Positions 1 through 5,687 are shown, counted from the stretch's first letter. The stretch is DNA of 5,687 nucleotides from Nitrososphaerota archaeon (GCA_005877345.1 VBPR01000247.1:864-6550); one strand, 5' to 3'. A program made the numbers and translations. The notes: generated by a model from the sequence alone, not told the origin.

Positions 1-417
1 GGACAATCAATTGAATGGGGAGATGACATTTCACAACAAAAGTTACGCAATCTAGAGGATAATGATGTGAAGAATTTTTACTTCATAGTTGATTGGCCCA
101 CATCAATAAAGCCCTTCTATGTGAAACCAAAATCTACAGGGACAGAGTGTGAATCTTTCGATTTGATGTATAGGAATCTAGAATTATCGTCAGGAAGCAC
201 AAGAATCCAAAATAAACATGAGCTGATTGAAAGAATGAAAAAACAGGGATTAAACACTGAAGCGTTTGACTTCCATTTGAAAGTTTTTGATTATGGCATG
301 CCACCTCACGCAGGGTTCGGATTAGGGCTTGAAAGGTTAATGATGAGCATGTGCAATGTTGACAATATTAGGGATGTTGTATTGTTTCCTAGAGACATAG
401 ATCGATTATCACCTTAA
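1..417 (+). CDS. aspS: Aspartyl-tRNA synthetase, C-terminal part (5' end outside window)
   Basis: Class IIb aminoacyl-tRNA synthetase that attaches aspartate to tRNA in the cytoplasm. The frame is open from base 1, so only the last 138 residues are present; a GTG at 67 lies in frame but is internal, because the upstream codons read as normal AspRS sequence. Visible family features are the FDLMYRNLE segment (window residues about 53-61), the SSGSTR stretch after it, the YGMPPHAGFGLGLER block with class II motif 3 (GxGLxR; the arginine contacts ATP), and the typical tail FPRDIDRLSP. The short tail after motif 3 and the MPPHAG wording match the archaeal/eukaryotic form rather than the long bacterial one. 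It is followed after 33 nt by gatCAB, which suggests (inference) a non-discriminating enzyme that also makes Asp-tRNA(Asn). The anticodon-binding domain that would decide this is outside the window. Confidence 0.95.
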   Translation, partial: GQSIEWGDDISQQKLRNLEDNDVKNFYFIVDWPTSIKPFYVKPKSTGTECESFDLMYRNLELSSGSTRIQNKHELIERMKKQGLNTEAFDFHLKVFDYGMPPHAGFGLGLERLMMSMCNVDNIRDVVLFPRDIDRLSP

Positions 418-418
418 C

Positions 419-430
419 AAATAATATATC
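419..430 (+). promoter_or_regulatory. Possible archaeal TATA box for a gatC-start (leaderless) transcript
   Basis: The short gap between aspS and gatC holds the A/T-only stretch AATAATATAT, centred about 25-27 nt before the gatC ATG. This is the distance expected between an archaeal TATA box and the transcription start, so a transcript starting here would begin at or next to the gatC start codon with no leader. No strong Shine-Dalgarno site precedes gatC, which fits. In an AT-rich genome such a match can occur by chance, and readthrough from aspS is equally possible. Confidence 0.35.
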
Positions 431-450
431 TATGACAAGATGAGAGTATT

Positions 451-723
451 ATGATTTCAAAAGATGAATTAGAGTATCTCGCTCAGATATCTAAAATCAA
501 TCTATCTGAAGATGAAGCTAAAAAATTCCCCGAACAATTGGACAAGACAATTGAATATATTGATATTCTTGAAGAACTTGCTTCCGATGATTCGAATGTT
601 TTAGATTTGCAGGAAATGAGTTTCGATGAGCTAAGAGACGATGTGGTCAGAATGTCGGGGGGACTACGAATAACTAAGAACCTGACAGAAGATGGTTTCT
701 TAAGAGGACCTAAGATGAAATAA
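451..723 (+). CDS. gatC: Aspartyl/glutamyl-tRNA amidotransferase subunit C
   Basis: Small structural subunit of the GatCAB amidotransferase. In known structures GatC wraps as a belt around the GatA-GatB interface and stabilises the complex; it has no catalytic residues. The 90-residue product has the family's usual length and layout: an N-terminal helical part (ISKDELEYLAQISKINLSEDE, residues 2-22, corresponding to the usual hLAxLAxLxLxEEE pattern), a second helix (about 28-43), a linker, the LRDDVV segment (61-66, equivalent to the common LREDEV), and the C-terminal DGFLRGPKM (81-89, equivalent to DGYFxVPK). The ATG at 451 gives a start at the expected family position. Only one nucleotide separates its TAA from the gatA ATG, so the two are certainly cotranscribed and probably translationally coupled. 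Confidence 0.95.
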   Translation: MISKDELEYLAQISKINLSEDEAKKFPEQLDKTIEYIDILEELASDDSNVLDLQEMSFDELRDDVVRMSGGLRITKNLTEDGFLRGPKMK

Positions 724-724
724 G

Positions 725-2170
725 ATGTCAGGCCTACACAACCTACTGGCGCATGAGGTAGTTGAAGGTATAAAAGAAGGATTATTTACTGCTGAAGAGT
801 ACGTTAGTTCTGTTATTAAAACAATAGAAGATGTGGAATCAAAGTTAAACTCGTTTATTACACTAGACACTGAAAGAGCGTTATCTTCTGCAAAGTTAAT
901 AGATAGAAAAATTAAAGAGAATGAAGATATAGGTTACTTAGGTGGAGTAGCGGTCGGAATAAAGGATAACATTTCTACAAAAGATATCCGAACTACGTGC
1001 GCATCAAAAATGCTAGAAGATTATGTTCCATCATATGATGCGACAGTCATACGGAACCTGAAACAAAATGGGGCAATAATATTAGGGAAATTAAACTTGG
1101 ATGAATTTGGTATGGGTTCAACGACAGAGTACAGTAGATATCATCCAACTCATAATCCGTGGAACTTAGATTATGTACCTGGTGGATCATCAGGTGGTTG
1201 TGGCGCTGCTGTTGCGGCTGGAGAATGTACTGTTTCTCTCGGCTCGGACACTGGAGGTTCAATAAGATGCCCTGCAAGTTTCTGTTCAGTTGTTGGACTT
1301 AAACCAACTTATGGAAGGGTAAGTAGATACGGTTTAATTTCCTATGCAAATAGTCTAGAACAAATTGGTCCCATATGTAGATCGGTTAAGGACATAGTAC
1401 TGTTAATGAACATAATTTCTGGAAAAGATAATAGTGATAATACAAGTATGTCATCATCACCAATTACTATTAATAATGAATTAAACAAATTTGACATTGC
1501 GATAGTAAAGGAGTTGATTAACGGTGGTGATCATGGAGTTAAAGGAACGATTTACTCTACATCTGATAAATTTAAAGAGATAGGTTGCACGTGTGATGAA
1601 ATATCGATAAAAAATCTGCATTATGCTTTGCCCTCATATTATACTCTTGCAAGCGCGGAAGCGAGTAGTAACCTTGCGAGATATGATAATATTCGATATG
1701 GGTTTGACCTTCCAATAGAGGAATACAAATGGGATACTTATTTTAGTAATGTTAGAAAAAACTTTGGGGAAGAGGTAAAAAGGAGAATACTAATAGGATC
1801 ATATGTTCTCTCTTCGGGATATTATAGTAAATATTATCTCAAGGCTAGGAGTCTTCGCTCACTATTAAAGTTGGAATTACTTAACTTATTCAAAAAATAC
1901 GATCTGTTGATTGGACCAACAATGCCGATCCTTCCATTCAAGTTTGGTGAAAAAATAGATGACCCAATTAAGATGTATCTTATTGATATAAACACAGTTA
2001 TAGCCAATCTTGCAGGAATTCCTGCAATATCATTGCCTGTGGGATTTAGTAACGGTCTTCCTATAGGATTGCAGATGATGGCTGCACCATTTGAAGAACA
2101 AAAGCTAATCGATGTATCATATGCCCTTGAAAATACCATCAATATTCAAAGGAGACCAAGTTTAATATGA
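725..2170 (+). CDS. gatA: Aspartyl/glutamyl-tRNA amidotransferase subunit A (glutaminase)
   Basis: Amidase-signature subunit of GatCAB that hydrolyses glutamine and supplies ammonia for transamidation of Asp-tRNA(Asn) or Glu-tRNA(Gln). At 481 residues it is full length. The Ser-cisSer-Lys triad is intact by alignment from memory to the Staphylococcus aureus enzyme: Lys80 in VGIKDNIS, Ser155 in GGSSGG, and Ser179 in SLGSDTGGSIR (each shifted by one from Lys79/Ser154/Ser178). Other family blocks are GLKPTYGRVSRYGL (191-204), SAEASSNLARYD (310-321), and DINTVIANLAGIPAISLP (421-438), where Asp421 probably corresponds to the substrate-contacting Asp. The 725 ATG is the first in-frame start after a TGA at 716-718 and gives a normal N-terminus. 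A GAGG at 704-707 is too distant to be a good Shine-Dalgarno site, so coupling to gatC termination is more likely. Its stop overlaps the gatB start. Confidence 0.97.
   Translation: MSGLHNLLAHEVVEGIKEGLFTAEEYVSSVIKTIEDVESKLNSFITLDTERALSSAKLIDRKIKENEDIGYLGGVAVGIKDNISTKDIRTTCASKMLEDYVPSYDATVIRNLKQNGAIILGKLNLDEFGMGSTTEYSRYHPTHNPWNLDYVPGGSSGGCGAAVAAGECTVSLGSDTGGSIRCPASFCSVVGLKPTYGRVSRYGLISYANSLEQIGPICRSVKDIVLLMNIISGKDNSDNTSMSSSPITINNELNKFDIAIVKELINGGDHGVKGTIYSTSDKFKEIGCTCDEISIKNLHYALPSYYTLASAEASSNLARYDNIRYGFDLPIEEYKWDTYFSNVRKNFGEEVKRRILIGSYVLSSGYYSKYYLKARSLRSLLKLELLNLFKKYDLLIGPTMPILPFKFGEKIDDPIKMYLIDINTVIANLAGIPAISLPVGFSNGLPIGLQMMAAPFEEQKLIDVSYALENTINIQRRPSLI
2148..2155 (+). promoter_or_regulatory. 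Shine-Dalgarno-like site for gatB inside gatA
   Basis: AAAGGAGA near the 3' end of gatA contains a GGAG core ending 12 nt before the gatB ATG. It is the clearest purine-rich ribosome-binding candidate in the window. The spacing is slightly long, so re-initiation through the ATGA overlap probably contributes too. Confidence 0.4.
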
Positions 2171-3618
2171 GTTTGGTGATGATTGGATTGGAAATTCACG
2201 CTCAGATAACTGTGCTTGAAAGTAAACTATTTTGTTCTTGTCGTGGAAACTATCGTGATCTGAAACCCAATACAAACATTTGTGAAACATGTTGTGGATT
2301 ACCGGGTACTTTACCAATTATCAATAAAAAGGCTATAGAATATTCTACAATGACATCCATTGCTTTAGGGTGTAAAGTTCCAGACAAGATTATGTTTTAT
2401 CGTAAAAATTATTTTTATCCAGATTTACCGAAAAACTTTCAGATAACTCAGTATAATGTCTATGGCTTTTCAAGTATAGGAGTAGAAGGTTCATTTGAGC
2501 TGGATGATTCAAAAAAAATTAGAATCAGTAGAATTCAATTGGAGGAGGATCCCGGGAGAATTACTTATCTTGAGGGCGGCATGAACGTTAGGAACTCTGC
2601 TTTGATAGACTACAATAGGGCCGGCGTTGCCTTGATCGAAATAGTCACAGAGCCTGATTTTACAAATCCAAAAGAGGTTAGGCTATTTTTAAATAAATTA
2701 TCGTTAACACTAGAACACCTTGGTGTATGCAATACTTTGATGGAGGGATCAGTAAGATGTGATGTAAATGTGTCCATGAAAGGTGGTAACAAGGTAGAAA
2801 TTAAAAATATTAACTCCTTTAAGGAAGTTGAAAAAGCCATCAACTATGAAATTACTAGGCAAACTAGCATGTATAACCGGAATATCAAAATAGAGTCTGA
2901 AACGCGACATTGGGATGATAAGAAAAAAATTACATATAAGTCAAGAAGTAAAGAAGAAGAGCATGATTATCGATATTTTCCAGAACCTGATATTCCGATT
3001 ATTGTATTAGGCGATAATTTTGTTTCTAATTTAAAAGTTCATATGCCCGAACTACCAAGCCAAAGATTCGATCGTTTTGTATCAAAATATAAATTGTCAG
3101 AACATATATCCGATATCCTCATAAATGATAAGAAATTGGCTGATTTTTTTGAGTCTACATTGAAGATATATTTTTCACCTGTCGAAATAGCCAATTTTCT
3201 AATTACTGAATTTAAGAGTATGATTGAAGATGATAGTGACAGTACTGACTATTTGAGAAATATGAACGTGAAACCAGAGCATATCGCAGAATTAGTTAAA
3301 ATGATTGAAGGAAATAAGATTAGTAGAATTACAGCAAAAGATATTCTAGTCAAAATATTCGAAAGCGGATTGTTACCGTCGGTACCGTCGGAAGTTGTGA
3401 ATAATACAAATTCTTTCAAGATAGCTGATGAAAAAATCCTCATGGATGCAGTTGAGTCAGTTTTTGATACAGAAAAATCTGCCGTTGAAGATGCAAAAAC
3501 GAATGATGAAGCAATAAATTTCTTGCTTGGAAAAGTTATGAAGTATACCAATGGGCGTGCAGATCCAAAAATTGCAATGCGTCTAATAAATAATAAATTA
3601 AAAAAACCTAATGCGTAG
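2167..3618 (+). CDS. gatB: Aspartyl/glutamyl-tRNA amidotransferase subunit B (kinase/transamidase)
   Basis: Subunit that binds the mischarged tRNA, phosphorylates its Asp/Glu side chain with ATP and amidates it with ammonia channelled from GatA. At 483 residues it is full length and is GatB rather than archaeal GatE: it has no extra AspRS-like insertion. Visible blocks are GLEIHAQI (7-14; Glu9 and His11 in the active-site cradle), a zinc-type cysteine set Cys23, Cys25, Cys39 and Cys42, YPDLPKNFQITQY (84-96), LEEDPGR (125-131), DYNRAG (148-153), RCDVNVS (197-203), EIKNINS (211-217), ETRHWD (245-250) and YRYFPEPDIP (268-277). The tRNA-binding helical and YqeY-like tail occupies about 335-483 and ends in FLLGKVMKYTNGRADPK. 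The start is taken at the ATGA overlap; AAAGGAGA at 2148-2155 lies 11-12 nt before it and supports this over the ATG at 2179. Confidence 0.97.
   Translation: MSLVMIGLEIHAQITVLESKLFCSCRGNYRDLKPNTNICETCCGLPGTLPIINKKAIEYSTMTSIALGCKVPDKIMFYRKNYFYPDLPKNFQITQYNVYGFSSIGVEGSFELDDSKKIRISRIQLEEDPGRITYLEGGMNVRNSALIDYNRAGVALIEIVTEPDFTNPKEVRLFLNKLSLTLEHLGVCNTLMEGSVRCDVNVSMKGGNKVEIKNINSFKEVEKAINYEITRQTSMYNRNIKIESETRHWDDKKKITYKSRSKEEEHDYRYFPEPDIPIIVLGDNFVSNLKVHMPELPSQRFDRFVSKYKLSEHISDILINDKKLADFFESTLKIYFSPVEIANFLITEFKSMIEDDSDSTDYLRNMNVKPEHIAELVKMIEGNKISRITAKDILVKIFESGLLPSVPSEVVNNTNSFKIADEKILMDAVESVFDTEKSAVEDAKTNDEAINFLLGKVMKYTNGRADPKIAMRLINNKLKKPNA
3374..3391 (+). repeat. Perfect 9-bp tandem duplication within gatB
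   Basis: TACCGTCGG occurs twice back to back, encoding the PSVPS stretch (about residues 404-408) just after the GLLP segment of the GatB helical domain. Being a multiple of three, it leaves the frame intact. It is more GC-rich than its surroundings. It is probably a small slippage duplication with no regulatory meaning. Confidence 0.6.
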
Positions 3619-3643
3619 GATATTTTCACTAACGTAAAATGAT

Positions 3644-3664
3644 GATGAATTAACATCTTTTCTT
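3644..3664 (+). terminator. Possible weak terminator between convergent gatB and the TIGR00300 gene
   Basis: The 76-nt gap between the two converging genes (3619-3694) has a 4-bp inverted repeat, GATG-(6 nt)-CATC, followed on the + strand by TTTTCTT. In the minus direction the same hairpin is followed by an ATTTTAC tract, and a run of seven T (minus strand, 3606-3600) lies within the gatB end. The stem is too weak to act as a bacterial intrinsic terminator, but T-rich tracts suffice for archaeal termination. Nothing else is recognisable in this gap. Confidence 0.3.
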
Positions 3665-3694
3665 CAGGTTCATCTAATCTAATTACTAATTTCA

Positions 3695-4930
3695 TTATTT
3701 GGATATTTGTTCTAATTGACCTAATACCATTGGAAGAAATGCACCAATGTCGCTGACAATTCCTATTGCTTGTGTCGTTCCTCTATCTAGCAGCTTTGTT
3801 ACAACAGCCTGACTAATATCTACTGCGACGACCTTTACTCGCGCAGGAATCATATTCCCTACGGCAATTGAATGTAACATAGTAGAGAGCATAAGAACCA
3901 TTTTTGTGTCTGCTAAAATTTCTCTGTATCTATTTTGCGCTTCTATGATATCAGTAATTACTCCTGGAATAGGTCCATCATCTCTAATCGATCCACAAAG
4001 AGCGAATTGTACATTATTTTTTATACATTCATACATGATTCCAGATTTTAGAATATTTTTCTCTACCATCTCTTCTATGGAGCCTGTTCTAAAAATCTCG
4101 TTTATTGCCTGCATGTGATTTCTATGACCACGAATTGCTAATGTTCCATCTTTTACATTCATCCCCAAAGAAGTACCAAATAGCGAATTTTCTATATCGT
4201 GGACAGCCAATGCATTACCGGTAAGTAGTCCATCTATATACCCCATTCTAATCATCTTGGCTAGTGATTCTGCGGCACCAGAATGGACAATTACTGGCCC
4301 GGCAGTGACCACTATTTTTCCATCATTATTCTTCGTACTGTAAATATCCATTGCTATTTTTCTTGCAATCTGTTGAGTGGGCCTTTCGCTGGAACTTGTA
4401 CTACTCATAAATTGAAAAATGTCAACACCTTCCCTTGGGCGTTCCTCAGGTAATATTCTAACTCCTTGTTCACCCGTTACTATCATATCTCCACTACGAA
4501 TATCCCTAATTTTTCTACATTCTGCCTTTCTGTTCCTAAGATCAACTACAATGCACTTATCCATCATCATATTCTCAACATCAATCCACTTATTATTGAA
4601 TAAAATTTGTGTGGCATTGTTAGTTGTACTGTAGAAATCTCTTGGCATTACCATATTCCTTGGAGCAGACTTTAGGATGACTCCACCAATTTTAGTTGGT
4701 TGTGCACCTTCTATAAAAACTGATTCTAATAACTGGTCAAGATGTTTTTTATTTTTTCCTGTTATTAATAATCTTGCATAACTCAATTCATCTTTCTTTT
4801 TTCCAACACTAAATTCAAGAACATTAAAGTCTCCCTTTAAGTCCATGATCTTGTCAAATATTCTCGTCAAAATCATTGAATCAATGAGATGGCCTTTGAT
4901 CTCTATAGATTGTTCATATTTTTTTTTCAA
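3695..4930 (-). CDS. TIGR00300-family (archaeal-type) ornithine cyclodeaminase
   Basis: Probable NAD-dependent enzyme that converts L-ornithine to L-proline and ammonia. It belongs to the family carrying the N-terminal LOR/SDH conserved domain and is unrelated to bacterial mu-crystallin-type cyclodeaminases. To my knowledge a methanogen member has shown this activity, and the family forms the C-terminal half of cyanobacterial ArgZ/AgrE. This protein has 411 residues and no arginine dihydrolase domain, so it is the stand-alone form. Blocks seen are IKGHLIDSMILTRIFDKIMDLKGDFNVLEF (11-40), GGVIL (82-86), the VTAGPVIVHSGAAE stretch (208-221), LLTGNALAVHDIE (235-247), GSIRDDGPIPGV (313-324), and the Rossmann-like VVAVDISQAVVTKLLDRGTTQAIGIVSDIG (367-396). 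The start is TTG at 4930-4928: TAA precedes it directly in frame, and the first internal ATG (residue 19) would remove the conserved GHLIDS segment. No clear ribosome-binding site is visible. It lies 33 nt after the 108-residue gene. The exact substrate is inferred from family membership. Confidence 0.85.
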   Translation of the reverse strand: MKKKYEQSIEIKGHLIDSMILTRIFDKIMDLKGDFNVLEFSVGKKKDELSYARLLITGKNKKHLDQLLESVFIEGAQPTKIGGVILKSAPRNMVMPRDFYSTTNNATQILFNNKWIDVENMMMDKCIVVDLRNRKAECRKIRDIRSGDMIVTGEQGVRILPEERPREGVDIFQFMSSTSSSERPTQQIARKIAMDIYSTKNNDGKIVVTAGPVIVHSGAAESLAKMIRMGYIDGLLTGNALAVHDIENSLFGTSLGMNVKDGTLAIRGHRNHMQAINEIFRTGSIEEMVEKNILKSGIMYECIKNNVQFALCGSIRDDGPIPGVITDIIEAQNRYREILADTKMVLMLSTMLHSIAVGNMIPARVKVVAVDISQAVVTKLLDRGTTQAIGIVSDIGAFLPMVLGQLEQISK

Positions 4931-4963
4931 TTACGATTAATAAATAACAAATCTACTTAAGTG

Positions 4964-5290
4964 TTAAATTGGAAGAACCACTTTGCCATTATATTCGGGA
5001 ATATTTTCATTTTGAATTATATTCTTGATAATTTCATCTTTTCGAACTTCAATAAACCATTGAGCTACAGATTTTGCAATTCCATTTTTATCACAAATTG
5101 CAATCAAGTAACCGTTTTCATTCTTTACTGAAGTGAAATAATTTTCTTCGCCAACCGGTTCCCAGATGTTATTCTTGTTGTCCTTCAATGCTAACGCCGG
5201 CATGGCTACATTTCCAGTATATTTATTTAAAATTTCTTGAGCTGCTCTGACTCGTTTTTCTCCTATTTTTAGAGCCGTAAAATACTGCAT
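4964..5290 (-). CDS. Unrecognised small protein, 108 residues
   Basis: I do not recognise this protein. It is probably soluble: there is no signal peptide or membrane segment, and it has many Lys, Glu and Asn residues. An N-terminal region predicted to be helical (KIGEKRVRAAQEILNKY, about 8-24) is followed by a likely beta-rich middle (about 28-82, with WEPVGEENYFTSV at 43-55 and a GYLIAICDKNG turn at 60-70), then a second helical stretch (about 84-94) and a short tail ending VVLPI. Only one cysteine (66) is present, so there is no metal-binding cluster. That it is a real gene is supported by position: its ATG is the first start after an in-frame TAA directly upstream, it lies 4 nt after the HD-domain gene, it fills the space to the next gene, and no competing frame is convincing. 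Codon use resembles its neighbours. It could be an accessory factor to either neighbour, but nothing in the sequence proves this. Confidence 0.75.
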   Translation of the reverse strand: MQYFTALKIGEKRVRAAQEILNKYTGNVAMPALALKDNKNNIWEPVGEENYFTSVKNENGYLIAICDKNGIAKSVAQWFIEVRKDEIIKNIIQNENIPEYNGKVVLPI

Positions 5291-5294
5291 TTAT

Positions 5295-5687
5295 TCATAT
5301 TCTCTTTGAATCATCATTTATAGTTTGCAAAATTTCAAACACATCGTCAAATCTCTCTTTTGAAATATAATCAGTAGCAGATTTTATGAAAGGTTGTAAT
5401 ACTTCTTTTGGGTAGCCTTCAAACTCATATTCTTTAGCTTGTAGAGCCATTTCCAGCTTGTCCATATTATGAACAAACTTGGCATTGATTGTGATATTAC
5501 CATTATATTCATTCCAAATATGAAGATAATTTTTTCGGAGGGAGTTGGGTAGCTTCGAAATAATTTTTTTCATCGCCTTGTCTTCTACTAATTGTTTTTT
5601 TTCAGAAGATATGTTATCAGGCATATGGTCTCCCACCAGTGATTCAGCCAGATCGTGAATAATAACCATCTTCATAATGTGCCCTGA
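5295..5687 (-). CDS. HD-domain phosphohydrolase, YfbR/HDDC2-like 5'-deoxynucleotidase (N-terminus outside window)
   Basis: Metal-dependent HD-superfamily hydrolase. Characterised relatives (E. coli YfbR, eukaryotic HDDC2) remove phosphate from deoxynucleoside 5'-monophosphates in the cytoplasm. The frame stays open to the right edge (SGHI precedes the ATG at 5675), and that ATG would start the protein only a few residues before the HD motif, removing the first helix and the first metal-binding His. It is therefore a partial gene with 130 residues in view. Visible: His11-Asp12 of the HD motif in VIIHDLAESLVGD, Glu15 at the position of the YfbR catalytic Glu72, and the closing metal ligand Asp76 in MDKLEMALQAKEYE, 64 residues after the HD (about 68 in YfbR). 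The segment EEKKQ-like region, IWNEY and the DKLE block closely resemble HDDC2. The C-terminus ends soon after the last helix, as usual. It leads the minus-strand cluster as seen here. The nucleotide substrate is inferred from homology. Confidence 0.85.
   Translation of the reverse strand, partial: SGHIMKMVIIHDLAESLVGDHMPDNISSEKKQLVEDKAMKKIISKLPNSLRKNYLHIWNEYNGNITINAKFVHNMDKLEMALQAKEYEFEGYPKEVLQPFIKSATDYISKERFDDVFEILQTINDDSKRI

Noticed and set aside
67..417. A separate 116-residue protein starting at GTG 67
   Set aside because: The codons upstream to base 1 are in frame and open, and the 116 residues contain only the end of an AspRS catalytic domain, so the GTG is an internal valine.
1047..1277. 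76-residue minus-strand frame inside gatA
   Set aside because: It lies opposite the catalytic Ser-rich region of gatA and is low-complexity, with Gln and Leu repeats typical of a shadow frame.
1834..2142. 102-residue minus-strand frame inside gatA
   Set aside because: It is the antisense of the conserved C-terminal amidase region and has no recognisable protein pattern.
2610..2843. 77-residue minus-strand frame inside gatB
   Set aside because: It lies opposite the conserved DYNRAG to EIKNINS region of gatB, with no start context or neighbour support.
2167..3618. GatE instead of GatB
   Set aside because: GatE has an additional AspRS-like inserted domain and is longer; this 483-residue protein fits GatB, and gatC and gatA sit next to it rather than gatD.
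3249..3695. 148-residue minus-strand open frame covering the end of gatB and the convergent gap
   Set aside because: It is antisense to conserved gatB codons, its product is hydrophobic with no family features, and it abuts the real minus-strand gene stop only by chance.
3906..4118. 70-residue plus-strand frame inside the TIGR00300 gene
   Set aside because: It is antisense to strongly conserved family motifs and its product has no recognisable features.
4419..4634. 71-residue plus-strand frame inside the TIGR00300 gene
   Set aside because: It is antisense to the real gene; its Ser/Leu/Ile-rich product is typical of a shadow frame.
1..5687. CRISPR arrays, insertion sequences, tRNA or rRNA genes, toxin-antitoxin or phage genes
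   Set aside because: No spaced direct repeats, transposase motifs, terminal inverted repeats, tRNA cloverleaf elements or such gene families were seen on either strand by eye; the space is almost fully taken by the six genes described.

Overview
The window is a densely coding, AT-rich stretch with no mobile elements, RNA genes or large gaps. It most likely comes from an archaeon, and the best guess is an ammonia-oxidising type (Nitrososphaerota/Thaumarchaeota). The reasons are the archaeal-type AspRS C-terminus, a stand-alone TIGR00300-family ornithine cyclodeaminase-like protein (an archaeal form), heavy use of AGA/AGG and ATA codons, and weak or absent Shine-Dalgarno sites. The phylum is inferred; the archaeal assignment is firmer.

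Left half, + strand (1-3618): the 3' end of aspS, cut by the left edge, is followed by complete gatC, gatA and gatB. Spacing is tight: 33 nt between aspS and gatC, 1 nt between gatC and gatA, and a 4-nt ATGA overlap between gatA and gatB. Together these genes can form the indirect route to Asn-tRNA(Asn). A non-discriminating AspRS would charge tRNA(Asn) with Asp, and the GatCAB amidotransferase would convert it to Asn-tRNA using ammonia released from glutamine. The catalytic residues of GatA and the metal-site cysteines of GatB are all visible.

Middle (3619-3694): a short convergent intergenic region that separates gatB from the minus-strand cluster. It holds a weak hairpin and T-rich tracts that could terminate transcription in either direction.

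Right half, - strand (3695-5687), read from right to left: an HD-domain phosphohydrolase of the YfbR/HDDC2 5'-deoxynucleotidase type, whose N-terminus lies beyond the right edge; 4 nt later a 108-residue protein I do not recognise; then, after 33 nt, a 411-residue TIGR00300 protein that starts at TTG and probably makes proline from ornithine. The three may be cotranscribed, but no shared pathway is evident from the sequence.

Most of the window is ordinary housekeeping. I do not see a convincing undescribed system. The parts most worth a second look are the unrecognised 108-residue protein and its neighbours, the aspS-gatCAB linkage, and the TTG start followed by a run of nine A.
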